The translations under genes and the position numbers were made by a program. Below the pieces are notes generated by a model, which worked only from the letters and a program-made list of their open reading frames with translations, was not told where the DNA came from and did not search any database. Shown here in pieces: positions 27,201-38,637 of a stretch of DNA of 64,000 nucleotides (within the stretch, counting starts at the first letter, position 1; each line of letters opens with the position of its first letter). The stretch is from Yersinia intermedia (lineage in GTDB: Bacteria; Pseudomonadota; Gammaproteobacteria; Enterobacterales; Enterobacteriaceae), in NCBI RefSeq assembly GCF_900635455.1, contig NZ_LR134116.1, positions 62,001 to 126,000 on the forward strand, read 5' to 3'.

Positions 27201-29157
27201 CATACCAAGAAGGTGTCTCTCCCGCATTCGACTGCTGTTGGCGTAATGTGCGACCCAGACCATCAAAATAGGTGCGAAGCTTATTACCTGCGGCATCTGT
27301 TTCAGTAGTGGAAAGCTTCCCTTCGCCATCGCTCAGGTAGTCCCAACGGGTCGTATTTTCATAGCGGGTGCCAGGGCAGGTAACTCTGGAGGTAAGACGG
27401 CCCATTTCATCGTATTGATAATGCGTAGTAATACCTTGAGCATCGGTTTTTGCATACAACAGCCCAGTATAAGCGGAGTGAGTGTGAGTTACCGTACTGG
27501 TTACACCGTCAGAGCCGATAAATTTTGCTATTTGAGTTAATAAACCACTTTGTATTTGAGTCGTAAAATGCTGAGTGCTGGTGAATTGCTTGCCGCTATC
27601 TGACAGCTCATACATGTCCTCGTTAATGGCAATAATTCGGCCAAACTCGGCGTCATTAGCGTCACTTATTGACATTAGGTTCTGTTGCGACAACAACTGG
27701 TCGTCGCGATAAAAGAATTTCTTCTCTTGCACCACATACGGAGTATTGCCGAGTCTTTGGTAGGTAAAACGGCAGGTCCGGATTGGCGTGGTATAAGCAG
27801 ATTCGGCAGGGATGAGTTTTTGTTGTTTCATAAATCGCACAAAACCGTTGGGTTCCGCTGGGCAGTTTTCCTCCCCCTGGCTGGCGTACCAACAGGTCAC
27901 TACCACCGAACCATCAGGATTTTCTTCCTTCGTTGGGTTGCCCCAGAGATCAAATTCAGTTTTCGTTATTTCAACGCGGCGTTGTTCGGTTGCTGGTTTG
28001 CTGGTATCAAGAAACGTCGTTGTGGTTTGTTTGGGGAGCTGAAATTGTGCGGGCTGTTGGTCAAAAGAGATGCCTTTTTTGGCATAATACTCAGTTTCTA
28101 CGGTACATGAACAGCCGCCCTGTTGGGTGCTTTCCCGCGTAATGAGATGGAAATTATTGTATCTACGGGTAATAACAATATTGTGCTTATCACCGAGTTG
28201 AGTTTCCGTTGATCCATATTGGTAATCCGTCAGGATCCGATAAGCATTATCGCTATTTGGTAAGAAATTCACGCCACTGGCAAAGCCTAAATAGTTCGTG
28301 TTGGTATATTCGTAGAGAGTGACCAACTTTTGCTGCCCAGTTCCGGGGGTGATAGTGTGTCTGACGGCGGCAGGCAACGCGGGCACGGCATTCTCAGGAA
28401 AGCGCATCAAGTGATTTTGGTAATCAACGTTTTCAATTAAGCCGGATGGATAAGTCACCTGTTCAATATAACCCTCGTCAGTATAGGCCATAACCCATTG
28501 ATACTTATTATTAACTAAGGTTATCTTTTGCAATCGTTTGTTGAACAACTGAAATTGTAGCGTGCGCTGTTCCTGCGTCCCTGAAAAAATAGTAATTTCA
28601 GGGAATATCGCATCGTTGTAATTTATTTTAAGTAATTCTCTATTGGCATCTCGGATGCTGGCTAACCGCTTGAAACCTTTAAATATCCAGTGAAAATGAA
28701 CTTCATGCCCTAACGGAGAAATTACTGAAATAACATTTTTAATATTTTGACCTGAATTCCTGCCTTCTAATATTTCGACCACACCTGATTTATAAGTAAT
28801 AATATAGTTATCATTATTACGCTCGAATGTAAAAGAGCTTAGTTTTTTTTGCTCAATTTCTACGCCGTTAGCACTTTCATAAATATGGTATTTATCACCT
28901 GTTGATAAATACAAAACTTTATTTAGTGCATCATACTGTGAGAATGAAAATGAAAACCCCATGCCAAGACCAATGTTATTACTATCAAGCATATTATAAT
29001 GTAGTGATACATCTATTTCCGGCCCTAAATTGTTATTAGCCACCACACTGGCAATAGGAAAAGAAAATGAATATAAACCGGTTCTCGGGTCAACGCCGCC
29101 TAAGGCTGCGCTGATGAAATTACCACTCTGAGTGAAATAGTTAGCCACTTGAGTCAT
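24220..29157 (-). CDS. RHS/YD-repeat polymorphic toxin with ADP-ribosyltransferase-like tail
   Basis: This 1645-residue protein starts with an RHS-type N-terminal region (VDPRTGLYSFSFPIASV). Many YD repeats follow (for example YDEMGRLTSR, YDGLGRLCREED, YDVTGRLIGING), mostly between about 560 and 1300. The RHS core ends RLDPVSGSYHLGNGYRAYNP ... NRLDPSGH at about residue 1352. The 293-residue tail has a hydrophobic stretch (about 1353-1420), then FYRGDDRSPEAIRKAGG (R1492). That resembles the NAD-binding arginine segment of cholera/LT enterotoxin A, and DYISFGTDL and YFYEVKIPG follow in enterotoxin order. No signal peptide, Tc partner or immunity gene is adjacent. The target is unknown. Confidence 0.82.
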   Translation of the reverse strand: MTQVANYFTQSGNFISAALGGVDPRTGLYSFSFPIASVVANNNLGPEIDVSLHYNMLDSNNIGLGMGFSFSFSQYDALNKVLYLSTGDKYHIYESANGVEIEQKKLSSFTFERNNDNYIITYKSGVVEILEGRNSGQNIKNVISVISPLGHEVHFHWIFKGFKRLASIRDANRELLKINYNDAIFPEITIFSGTQEQRTLQFQLFNKRLQKITLVNNKYQWVMAYTDEGYIEQVTYPSGLIENVDYQNHLMRFPENAVPALPAAVRHTITPGTGQQKLVTLYEYTNTNYLGFASGVNFLPNSDNAYRILTDYQYGSTETQLGDKHNIVITRRYNNFHLITRESTQQGGCSCTVETEYYAKKGISFDQQPAQFQLPKQTTTTFLDTSKPATEQRRVEITKTEFDLWGNPTKEENPDGSVVVTCWYASQGEENCPAEPNGFVRFMKQQKLIPAESAYTTPIRTCRFTYQRLGNTPYVVQEKKFFYRDDQLLSQQNLMSISDANDAEFGRIIAINEDMYELSDSGKQFTSTQHFTTQIQSGLLTQIAKFIGSDGVTSTVTHTHSAYTGLLYAKTDAQGITTHYQYDEMGRLTSRVTCPGTRYENTTRWDYLSDGEGKLSTTETDAAGNKLRTYFDGLGRTLRQQQSNAGETPSWYEIQSYSYNLLNEITAEKSSDWWIAKNQRPEQYAINSAHTYDNWGEITKAAGSDGITRWQVNDPIQLTQTLHQSGNNNNREIDSGSSKIQYDINLRPLSTTRIDTAGKPQGVCHYAYDGLGRLCREEDELGHVTLHTYDAYDRLVSQTTADGSIVTRTYPGYLKGNCVASLTLTGKNSAGKTQHWLLGTQNFDSLGRLIESSSCGRTTSYRYQEASPVPFSIITPEKEVINLSYIPELNNSVQSLNANGVTQEFSYDPISGRQLDAKETDSVDTQFSWHPSGSLKTETVIHRQDSPRASHYHWTLRGSNTTFTDITGAQTRYNRNTDGRIIEVADDDLNARLSYNPLGYLASLLITDGTTQNSLKTQLAHDDFGREISRKVTDSKGIEIIILQTWLANDQLATRITKHNNITICAENYGYDKRNRLISYVATGSNLPPAPNGMMLSAQRYAYDALNNLTYLETTFSDGTTDSVVYQYLNDDDPTQLTSITHTHPNYPASIALDYDANGRMIKDESGRTLTYDVTGRLIGINGENIAGGSYSYDALNRLVAQNVSDGDKRVLYYQGNELANEVITYQASNNRLIKLGHACLGVKEVSHLTLTATDNHDNLLWSREVANSSGTLNTWSPYGYGYTPSPLPGFNGERLDPVSGSYHLGNGYRAYNPLLMRFNCPDSLSPFGVGGINPYAYCAGDPINRLDPSGHLSGSAIAGIVLGSLGLLAAIFSAGASIIAAGSVMTAISSASAISLVVGSMSVVSDVISIASNAISDSNPEASSVLGWISLGTGISGLAGGVGRGVYKGISRATSGLRTRTANILEKGLSGRGSPAAARTWASEDLMTFYRGDDRSPEAIRKAGGFHPRSGDSSKDVLTRFKKAFGEDAAGHSQAHVRQGNPDYISFGTDLDSGGYADTRSYFYEVKIPGLRQQNITAEVIGTQSVRTGPKVSAPRLLLDGHSVDTSNFVAMLPARTVEATFITPVPIKFISRYRMKGGNWMSF

Positions 29158-29273
29158 ATAAATGACCTCCGTTGAGTTTTTTTAATATTGAAATAAAAGT
29201 AGCCCAGTCGGTAAAACTGAAACTACTTTTAATAATAAATCACGGTTAAGCAATGGGATGAATGCAAGGTGAA

Positions 29274-30209
29274 CTAAGCCAAGACATGGAAGGATATGTT
29301 CTGGTCGCCATTAGATTTTACGTCAATATCAGCTCTGTTACCGTATTGGTCATGTAAGAAGAAATGCAGAGATTTAGACCAATCGTTATAAGACCATAGC
29401 GCACCGTACCATAGGCGATAAGACCAGAAACAGATGCCGCGTTCCTCATGATTTTTCGAGGTAACGCTAATGGTCCAGGAGTTCGACACTGGAAATTTGG
29501 CAGTATAGTTAGCTGAGCTAATATCAATTGAGCTATCAGTTGAGGTAGAACAACCTTTATAGTTGCCTTGCTGTCTATAATAGAACCAGTATCTCTGATC
29601 ACATAAAGCATCATGGGTAATGGTATTATCTGTCGATTTAAATCGGACGTAATACTTTCTCAATATACTGTTATAGCCGTCAACACGGTTTTCTTGTTTA
29701 GTCAAAATGTCCAAGTCATTATCAGTGAATATTCTCGCTGGGAGAATTCTCATTGATATATAGTCAGGTATTGCATTGTTATTATTGTTTATTTGTGCCG
29801 TTGTATACTCTATTTGGGTCCCAGTGTTGGGATCGTTAATGAAAACCTGAACATATACTCTGAGTGGGGACTCTGAAACTTTAGGAACAGATAAATAGAA
29901 GTGACAAGGGTTGCCGGGATTGTCTCGTGATATTTGTTTTAGAACAGGATAAACATATTTCCCCGCCACTTTTGACTTGGTTAATATACTGCTGGGAATA
30001 GGCGTATTTTTATAATCAACGAGATTAATATGGTCGTATATTTCATCGCTGGATAAAAATACTGGGTTATTATCTTTATCTCTGGCTTCAATAATTATAT
30101 CTACGGGTATTTGATTATTACCATTGGCATAGATAGAAGTCGATTTCTCACCATTGGAAATATAAATACTTAATTTATATATACTTGCTATATTATTCCA
30201 GTTAGACAT
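29274..30209 (-). CDS. Unrecognised 311-residue protein upstream of the RHS gene
   Basis: I do not recognise this protein. It has no signal peptide or membrane segment. Residues about 10-130 look beta-rich and Ig-like (IPVDIIIEARDKDNNPVFLS). The C-terminal 100 residues are rich in Trp, Tyr and Ser (FWSYRLWYGALWSYNDWSKS). The start has AGGT upstream at moderate spacing. It is AT-rich, unlike flanking housekeeping genes. It precedes the RHS gene by 116 nt in the same direction, so the two are probably co-expressed. It could be a delivery or encapsulation partner, but that is only context. Confidence 0.75.
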   Translation of the reverse strand: MSNWNNIASIYKLSIYISNGEKSTSIYANGNNQIPVDIIIEARDKDNNPVFLSSDEIYDHINLVDYKNTPIPSSILTKSKVAGKYVYPVLKQISRDNPGNPCHFYLSVPKVSESPLRVYVQVFINDPNTGTQIEYTTAQINNNNNAIPDYISMRILPARIFTDNDLDILTKQENRVDGYNSILRKYYVRFKSTDNTITHDALCDQRYWFYYRQQGNYKGCSTSTDSSIDISSANYTAKFPVSNSWTISVTSKNHEERGICFWSYRLWYGALWSYNDWSKSLHFFLHDQYGNRADIDVKSNGDQNISFHVLA

Positions 30210-30942
30210 ATATTACCTCTTTAGGTTGAGATTTCACCCGTCGGCTTTATTAGCCATTAGTGGTGCAAATAAATCTTATATTTATGGTTTGGCTTATTCA
30301 ATAGATGATTTTAAATCCTATTACTCATAATATGATGTTATTGTATGAAAAATAATTTAATAAAAAAAGAGTATCAGTAAATATAAAACTCGCTGAATGA
30401 TACCGTGGGGATGCTAATTGGTGTGGATTATTCTGTGAGATCTTTATAGTACTTTTTAGTCACATTTTTATTCAGAACTCTATTAATAAAATTGCTAATT
30501 TTGAGATCCTCTCAGGAAACGGAAATTATTGTGCGTTTAGATTATTATTTAACCACTACTGATACGCCACAGATTTATTTAGCGTCAATTATTACCGCTT
30601 TTAAATTATCTCTCTCTCCATGTATTGCCCATTACTCACGATTGCCGCATAAATGCCTTACCGCGCTGGAGCAGCTTAATATAACGATCTGTTTCTGTTC
30701 AAAAAACAGGCTTATCGTACAATTATTTTCCAATATTTAAACACATCTCTTCTCAATCAAGGTTCATCTGGACAGTTTACTTTACGGTAACGGTGTTTTT
30801 ATCTGCCAGTTGGCTATTTGGCAATATGTCATGCTGGCTCGCTATAATTTCTAGATTTGTTAGCTTATGCGCCAATAGTGAGGTGTGTCACTTTTTCAAT
30901 ATCGGTGTGGCACGTAGTCCGGCTAATAGATTAGTTAAGACA
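30210..30942. other. AT-rich region between the RHS islet and emrD
   Basis: This 733-bp gap is strongly AT-rich and should contain the promoters of the divergent 311-residue gene and emrD. A short plus-strand frame (about 30531-30740, GTG start after AGGAAA) could encode about 69 residues. It has no recognisable motif and I do not call it a gene. Nothing else is visible. Confidence 0.4.
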
Positions 30943-32127
30943 ATGAGAAAAATAGAGAATTTCCACCTGCTGGTTATGTTGATTCTACTGGTTGCTGTTG
31001 GTCAGATGGCGCAAACCATCTATGTGCCTGTTATCTCAGATATCGCCCGTGATTTATCGGTTCGCACCGGTATAGTACAGCGCGTGATGGCAGCGTATTT
31101 GTTGACCTATGGTTTTTCACAATTGATTTATGGCCCGCTATCAGACCGAGTTGGCCGTCGTCCGGTGATTCTGGCCGGTATGATGATATTCATGTTGGGG
31201 GCGCTTGGCGCCTGGCTGGCAGATAGCCTGACCATGTTGGTCGCTGCCAGCGCTTTGCAGGGGATGGGGACGGGTGTTGCGGGTGTGATGGCGCGTACCA
31301 TGCCACGGGATTTGTATGCGGGTACGGCGCTACGCTACGCCAACAGTATGTTGAATATGGGTATTTTAGTTAGCCCATTGATGGCACCGGTTATCGGCGG
31401 AGTGCTGGCCAGTTTATTTGGCTGGCGCGCTTGTTATGCGTTCCTGCTATTTCTGTGCGGTGGGGTGGCGTTTTGTATGTTCCGCTGGTTACCAGAAACT
31501 CGGCCACAACAAACTGAAAAGCGGCGAATGTTAGCCAGCTTCCGCCTGTTACTCTCTGATCGCGCCTTTAGCTGTTATTTAATCATGTTGATTGGGGCTT
31601 TGGCCGGGATTGCCGTATTTGAAGCCAGTGCCGGTGTGTTGATGGGGGGAGTGCTAGGGCTGAGCGGTATGATGGTCAGTGTTCTGTTTATTCTGCCGAT
31701 CCCCGCCGCATTTTTCGGTGCATGGTACGCCGGGCGAGAGAGTAAAACCTTTCACAGCCTGATGTGGCATTCGGTTATCAGTTGCCTGCTGGCTGGGTTG
31801 ATGATGTGGATCCCTGGTTGGTTTGGCATCATGAATATCTGGACGTTGGTAATACCAGCAGCATTGTTCTTCTTTGGGGCTGGGATGCTGTTCCCGCTGG
31901 CTACCACGGGTGCTATGGAGCCGTTCCCTTATCTGGCTGGTGCAGCAGGTGCGTTAGTGGGGGGATTGCAGAATGTGGGGTCAGGATTGGCAACCTGGTT
32001 ATCCGCTATGCTGCCACAAACGGGGCAATTTAGTTTGGGGCTGCTGATGTTTGCCATGGCAATTTTGATTTTGCTGTGCTGGTGGCCGTTATCTCATCGA
32101 ATGCAACCACAAGAGCATCATGCTTAA
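30943..32127 (+). CDS. emrD: Multidrug efflux MFS transporter EmrD
   Basis: EmrD is an inner-membrane drug:proton antiporter of the DHA1 MFS family with 12 predicted helices. Characteristic segments are VAVGQMAQTIYVPVISDIARDL, YGPLSDRVGRRPVIL (motif A) and GMGTGVAGVMARTMPRDLY. The frame is open to 30793, but starting at the ATG at 30943 gives 394 residues, the E. coli EmrD length. In E. coli K-12 emrD maps elsewhere, so its position between fpr and glpX is a lineage feature or part of a rearrangement around the RHS islet. Confidence 0.92.
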   Translation: MRKIENFHLLVMLILLVAVGQMAQTIYVPVISDIARDLSVRTGIVQRVMAAYLLTYGFSQLIYGPLSDRVGRRPVILAGMMIFMLGALGAWLADSLTMLVAASALQGMGTGVAGVMARTMPRDLYAGTALRYANSMLNMGILVSPLMAPVIGGVLASLFGWRACYAFLLFLCGGVAFCMFRWLPETRPQQTEKRRMLASFRLLLSDRAFSCYLIMLIGALAGIAVFEASAGVLMGGVLGLSGMMVSVLFILPIPAAFFGAWYAGRESKTFHSLMWHSVISCLLAGLMMWIPGWFGIMNIWTLVIPAALFFFGAGMLFPLATTGAMEPFPYLAGAAGALVGGLQNVGSGLATWLSAMLPQTGQFSLGLLMFAMAILILLCWWPLSHRMQPQEHHA

Positions 32128-32136
32128 TGAGGTTGA

Positions 32137-32174
32137 TAAAAACGGGTACCGGTTTAATGCGATACCCGTTTTAT
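32137..32174. terminator. Bidirectional terminator between emrD and glpX
   Basis: AAAACGGGTA / TACCCGTTTT forms a 10-bp stem with A/T runs on both sides, between convergent genes. Confidence 0.85.
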
Positions 32175-32214
32175 GCTCTGATAAAAGAGAGCTAGAAAAG
32201 GTTCATTGGGTGGC

Positions 32215-33225
32215 TTACAACAAGAACTCATGTAATGCTGGATCTTTGCGATCGAGGAAATGAGTCGAACGGATGCGGCGGATAGTGCGGGATTTGCCCC
32301 GGATCAGCAGTGTCTCGGTGGTCGCCATGTTCCCTTTACGATAAATCCCTTCCAGTAAGTCGCCTTTGGTAATACCGGTTGCAGAGAAAATCACATTGTC
32401 ATTACGGGCCATATCGCCCAATAACAGCACGTTACCTGCTTCAATCCCCATGGCTTTGCAACGCATCAGTTCTTGTTCACCAATACGGCGGTTATCTTCG
32501 TTATCGCCCTTAACGTGATGGCGTGGCAACAAGCGGCCTTGCATATCGCCATCCAATGCACGGATCACCGCAGCAGAAATGACGCCCTCAGGCGCACCAC
32601 CGATGCAGTACATCACATCGACTTCGCTTTCTGGCATGCAGGTCAAAATGGATGCTGCGACGTCGCCATCTGGAATGGCGAACACTTTCACCCCAAGTTG
32701 CTGCATTTCAGCGATGATACCGTCATGGCGCGGTTTGGCTAGTGTGATAACGGTTAGCTCGGTCAGTGGCTTATTGAGTTTGATGGCGATATTGCGCAGA
32801 TTAACTTCCAGCGGTAGGTTAAGGTCGATAGCCCCTTTGGCTCCTGGCCCCACCACCAGCTTTTCCATGTACATATCCGGCGCATGTAAAAATGTACCTT
32901 TATCTCCCACCGCCAGCACTGCCAGCGCATTCGCTTGGCCCATGGCTGTCATCCGGGTGCCTTCAATCGGGTCCACTGCGATATCAACTGCATCACCCTG
33001 ACCGGTCCCCACGTTTTCGCCGATATACAGCATCGGGGCTTCATCGATTTCACCCTCACCGATAACAATCTGCCCATCAATATCGACCTGATTGAGCATA
33101 ATGCGCATGGCATGTACGGCAGCACCGTCAGCGGCATTCTTATCGCCCCGACCCAGCCACTTATAGCCTGCCAGCGCGGCGGCTTCAGTAACTCGGGAAA
33201 ACTCGATGGCTAGTTCACGTTTCAT
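32215..33225 (-). CDS. glpX: Fructose-1,6-bisphosphatase class II
   Basis: GlpX dephosphorylates fructose-1,6-bisphosphate during growth on glycerol and other gluconeogenic carbon sources. The 336-residue protein shows the lithium-sensitive phosphatase fold: GRGDKNAADGAAV, VIGEGEIDEAPML (metal site) and DPIEGT. GGAPEGVI lies further on. The frame runs on upstream to 33330 through an ERIC element, but the ATG at 33225 gives exactly the E. coli length. It is separated from glpK by a terminator and the ERIC. Confidence 0.96.
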   Translation of the reverse strand: MKRELAIEFSRVTEAAALAGYKWLGRGDKNAADGAAVHAMRIMLNQVDIDGQIVIGEGEIDEAPMLYIGENVGTGQGDAVDIAVDPIEGTRMTAMGQANALAVLAVGDKGTFLHAPDMYMEKLVVGPGAKGAIDLNLPLEVNLRNIAIKLNKPLTELTVITLAKPRHDGIIAEMQQLGVKVFAIPDGDVAASILTCMPESEVDVMYCIGGAPEGVISAAVIRALDGDMQGRLLPRHHVKGDNEDNRRIGEQELMRCKAMGIEAGNVLLLGDMARNDNVIFSATGITKGDLLEGIYRKGNMATTETLLIRGKSRTIRRIRSTHFLDRKDPALHEFLL

Positions 33226-33236
33226 GGTTAGACCTG

Positions 33237-33399
33237 TATCCCCGTCATACGTCAAGCTGCATGTGCGTTGGCTATGCTCGTTACTCGGCCCGTCCGAGGC
33301 CGCTGCAAGCAGATTTGTCACCCCAGTCACCTGCTTAATGTAAGCGCCTGTGGCTTTTCTCGCCTGCCGCTTTCCTGCAACTCGAATTATTTAGGGTAA
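33237..33399. repeat. ERIC element, longer variant
   Basis: This is a reverse-oriented ERIC of about 163 bp between glpK and glpX. It has terminal TATCCC and GGGTAA, and arms CGTCATACGTCAAGCTGCA and TGCAACTCGAATTATTTAGG. The centre TGTCACCCCAGTCACCTGCT is ERIC-like. About 35 bp of extra sequence on one side distinguishes it from the standard copy. Confidence 0.75.
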
Positions 33400-33485
33400 T
33401 AAAAGAAGAATGTAAGCAGGAATTCTACCACCTTTGCGAAGTAAAGCCGTAAGGGTGTCTTTTGGCTGGATGAGATTTTTCACAA

Positions 33486-33515
33486 TAAAAAGGCACCATC
33501 AGGGATGATGGTGCC
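33486..33515 (-). terminator. glpFK terminator
   Basis: On the minus strand GGCACCATCA / TGATGGTGCC forms a 10-bp stem with a four-base loop, followed by TTTTTATT, just after glpK. Confidence 0.88.
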
Positions 33516-33552
33516 TATGGTTTACAAACAACAGTGTAAAACAAGCGGGCTG

Positions 33553-35975
<2,423 letters not shown>

Positions 35976-36021
35976 AATAGATGTCCTACAGACAGAGATT
36001 TATAGGGTTTTCTTATTTTTG

Positions 36022-36040
36022 CCCTTCGAACAGCGAAGGG
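36022..36040. promoter_or_regulatory. Inverted repeat in the glpF leader/promoter
   Basis: CCCTTCG / CGAAGGG with a five-base spacer lies about 47 bp upstream of glpF. It could be an mRNA hairpin or a further regulator site. Which of these it is cannot be told from sequence. Confidence 0.4.
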
Positions 36041-36051
36041 AGTGATGTAAA

Positions 36052-36069
36052 TTTATCGTTAACGAGCAC
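36052..36069. promoter_or_regulatory. Candidate GlpR operator upstream of glpF
   Basis: TTTATCGTTAACGAGCAC has the exact central palindrome CGTTAACG. Its reverse complement matches 13 of 18 positions of the GlpR consensus ATGTTCGTTAACGAACAT as I remember it. The position fits repression of glpFK by the glycerol-3-phosphate regulator. The rest of the 590-bp gap to zapB shows no further gene. Confidence 0.55.
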
Positions 36070-36566
36070 AAACGAGAAATAGCGAAATCAAAATGTGTGT
36101 GGTGCGTCATAAAAATGAGCGATTTCGCGTTATTCACGGCTGTTAAGGGACTTTGAAAGTGTGACCAGACCAGCGGTTTCACAACCAGTTGTTAAAGGCA
36201 TGTATAACATTACAGAATGGGTAATAGCGGTTTTTCGGTTTTTGCTGATAGTTACTGACACGAAATTGCTACAGAGTGTGGTTTGTACCGGTATGGCGCT
36301 AGACAGGGGGGGGCTGGCTACATACAATCGGTTTATCAAGAGCATCGTTTTTATTAAGCTGCGTTGCCTTTGCGAAGGAACGCGTTAGAACATAGCGCTT
36401 GTTACATTAGTTTAATGGATATATAGCGCGATAAGTATTCACAGCAGTTTCATCTGCCGAGTGTTAGCTCTGTAGATACGGTTACTTAGTTAATACGGCG
36501 ACGTCGGCTAAGAATGATGACTGCGACCAAAAGATGTACGCCTTGCTACCATAAGGGGACCGAAGA

Positions 36567-36806
36567 ATGTCATTTGAAGTATTTGAGAAATTGGAAGTTA
36601 AAGTTCAGCAGGCGATTGATACCATCACTTTGCTACAGATGGAAATTGAAGAGCTGAAAGAGAAAAATAACACCCTGTCCCAAGAAGTTCAGGATGCTGC
36701 TGGTGGCCGTGAAGCCTTAGTGCGCGAAAATGAGCAGCTAAAGCAAGAGCAGCATGTTTGGCAGGATCGCCTGCGGGCACTGTTGGGAAAGATGGAAGAA
36801 GTCTAA
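36567..36806 (+). CDS. zapB: Cell-division protein ZapB
   Basis: ZapB is a small cytoplasmic coiled-coil protein that assembles at the Z-ring through ZapA and links it to MatP and the chromosome terminus. All 79 residues are heptad-like ([32 protein letters not shown]) without other domains, as expected for the family. A GGGGACCGA ribosome site is present. It is monocistronic and divergent from glpF. Confidence 0.95.
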   Translation: MSFEVFEKLEVKVQQAIDTITLLQMEIEELKEKNNTLSQEVQDAAGGREALVRENEQLKQEQHVWQDRLRALLGKMEEV

Positions 36807-36882
36807 GTATTGACTGGCTTAACGCAACTGTAATCGGTTGTTGATGGCCCTGAGTCACGTAGCTACTTCAAATGCTAAGTAG

Positions 36883-36914
36883 TAAAAAGGGCGATATCAG
36901 TATCGCCCTTTTTT
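36883..36914. terminator. Bidirectional terminator between zapB and rraA
   Basis: AAAAAGGGCGATA / TATCGCCCTTTTTT around a TCAG loop serves both convergent genes. Confidence 0.92.
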
Positions 36915-36932
36915 GCGAGGATCAGCGGAATG

Positions 36933-37514
<582 letters not shown>

Positions 37515-37560
37515 TTATGGCGCATGGCCCGGATAGGGTTTGAATAACAAACGGCGGGGA

Positions 37561-38490
37561 TTAACTGAATACCAAACCGACAGCAAACAGAACGTTGGTC
37601 AGCAGTGCGGCTTTAACCATATGCTCAAGCATTGGGCGCATACCCGCAGCAGTAGGCTCACGCAGTACAAACAGTGCATGTTTGACCAGTAACGGAACGG
37701 CCAGAATAAAGATCCAACCGGCCCAGCTATGTAAATTCTGAAGTGTGAATAATGTCAGACACAAAATTGCTGCCGCGATTAATGCCGCATGATAATAACG
37801 TGCGACTACTGGCCCCAAACGCACTGCTAAAGTATTTTTGCCATTAGCTGCGTCGTTTTCAATATCGCGCAAATTATTAATATTCAAAACGGCCGTTGCC
37901 AGCAAACCGCAGGCCGTGGCGGGTAACATCACGATAGTGTCAAAGTGCCCAGCCTGAAGGTAGTAAGTCCCCGCGACACTCAGCCAACCGAAGAAGACCA
38001 ATACTGAAATATCACCCAGCCCCATATAACCGTAGGGTTTGCTACCGACGGTATAGGTAATGGCTGCCATAATTGCCATTAACCCAAGTAATAAAAAGCC
38101 TAAAACATCGCTGGGTTTTTCACAGGCGACGGCGATGAGCGCAATACCGGAAACAATCGTCAGAATAACGGTGATAATCAGCGCCACTTTCATCTGCTGG
38201 CGGGTAATCATCCCTTTTTGCATCCCGCGTAATGGCCCGATACGCTCTTCAGTATCACTGCCCTTGATGGCATCACCGTAATCATTAGCCAGATTAGATA
38301 GAATTTGTAGCAGGCCGGCAGTTAATAAGGCGAGGAGTGCTACGGCAGGTTTAAAGCTATCGAGCCAGACAGCAAGGGCTGAACCGGTAACGATAGAGGC
38401 AAAGGCCAGCGGCAGGGTTCGTGGTCGCAGGCTTTCCAGCCAAGCCTGGGTCTGGCTGGTGTTGGTTGATAGGCTCATGTTTCGCTTCAT
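37561..38490 (-). CDS. menA: 1,4-dihydroxy-2-naphthoate octaprenyltransferase
   Basis: MenA is an integral inner-membrane prenyltransferase of menaquinone synthesis that makes demethylmenaquinone. The 309-residue UbiA-family protein has about eight membrane segments. The first prenyl-diphosphate motif is NLANDYGDAIKGSDT and the second is NNLRDIENDAANGKNTLAVRLG. Two ATGs are possible (38490 and 38478) and neither has a clear ribosome site. I keep the first, which gives a length close to E. coli's 308. Confidence 0.95.
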   Translation of the reverse strand: MKRNMSLSTNTSQTQAWLESLRPRTLPLAFASIVTGSALAVWLDSFKPAVALLALLTAGLLQILSNLANDYGDAIKGSDTEERIGPLRGMQKGMITRQQMKVALIITVILTIVSGIALIAVACEKPSDVLGFLLLGLMAIMAAITYTVGSKPYGYMGLGDISVLVFFGWLSVAGTYYLQAGHFDTIVMLPATACGLLATAVLNINNLRDIENDAANGKNTLAVRLGPVVARYYHAALIAAAILCLTLFTLQNLHSWAGWIFILAVPLLVKHALFVLREPTAAGMRPMLEHMVKAALLTNVLFAVGLVFS

Positions 38491-38637
38491 TTTATTATAT
38501 TAGGAGTCTGGTCCGCCCACATCGGCGTGTTAAACGCATTATGTCTGTCAAAAAATAAAACAACAGTGGGAGGCGATGCCTCCCACTCGATATTGTCCTG
38601 GCGGACCATTTTATCCAGCATAAGCCTATAAAGCGAA

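Noticed and set aside
24220..29157. Annotation as an insecticidal Tc-complex TccC subunit
   Set aside because: The N-terminus lacks the TccC start pattern and no TcA or TcB genes are present. Only the RHS repeats are shared.
30492..30740. Possible 69-82 residue gene between the RHS islet and emrD
   Set aside because: The composition is AT-rich with no motif, partner or strong start. Kept only as a note.
33226..33330. N-terminal extension of glpX
   Set aside because: It is translated ERIC sequence. The ATG at 33225 gives the conserved 336-residue length.
36130..36388. Short frames on both strands between glpF and zapB
   Set aside because: They overlap each other, lack ribosome sites and have no recognisable protein features.
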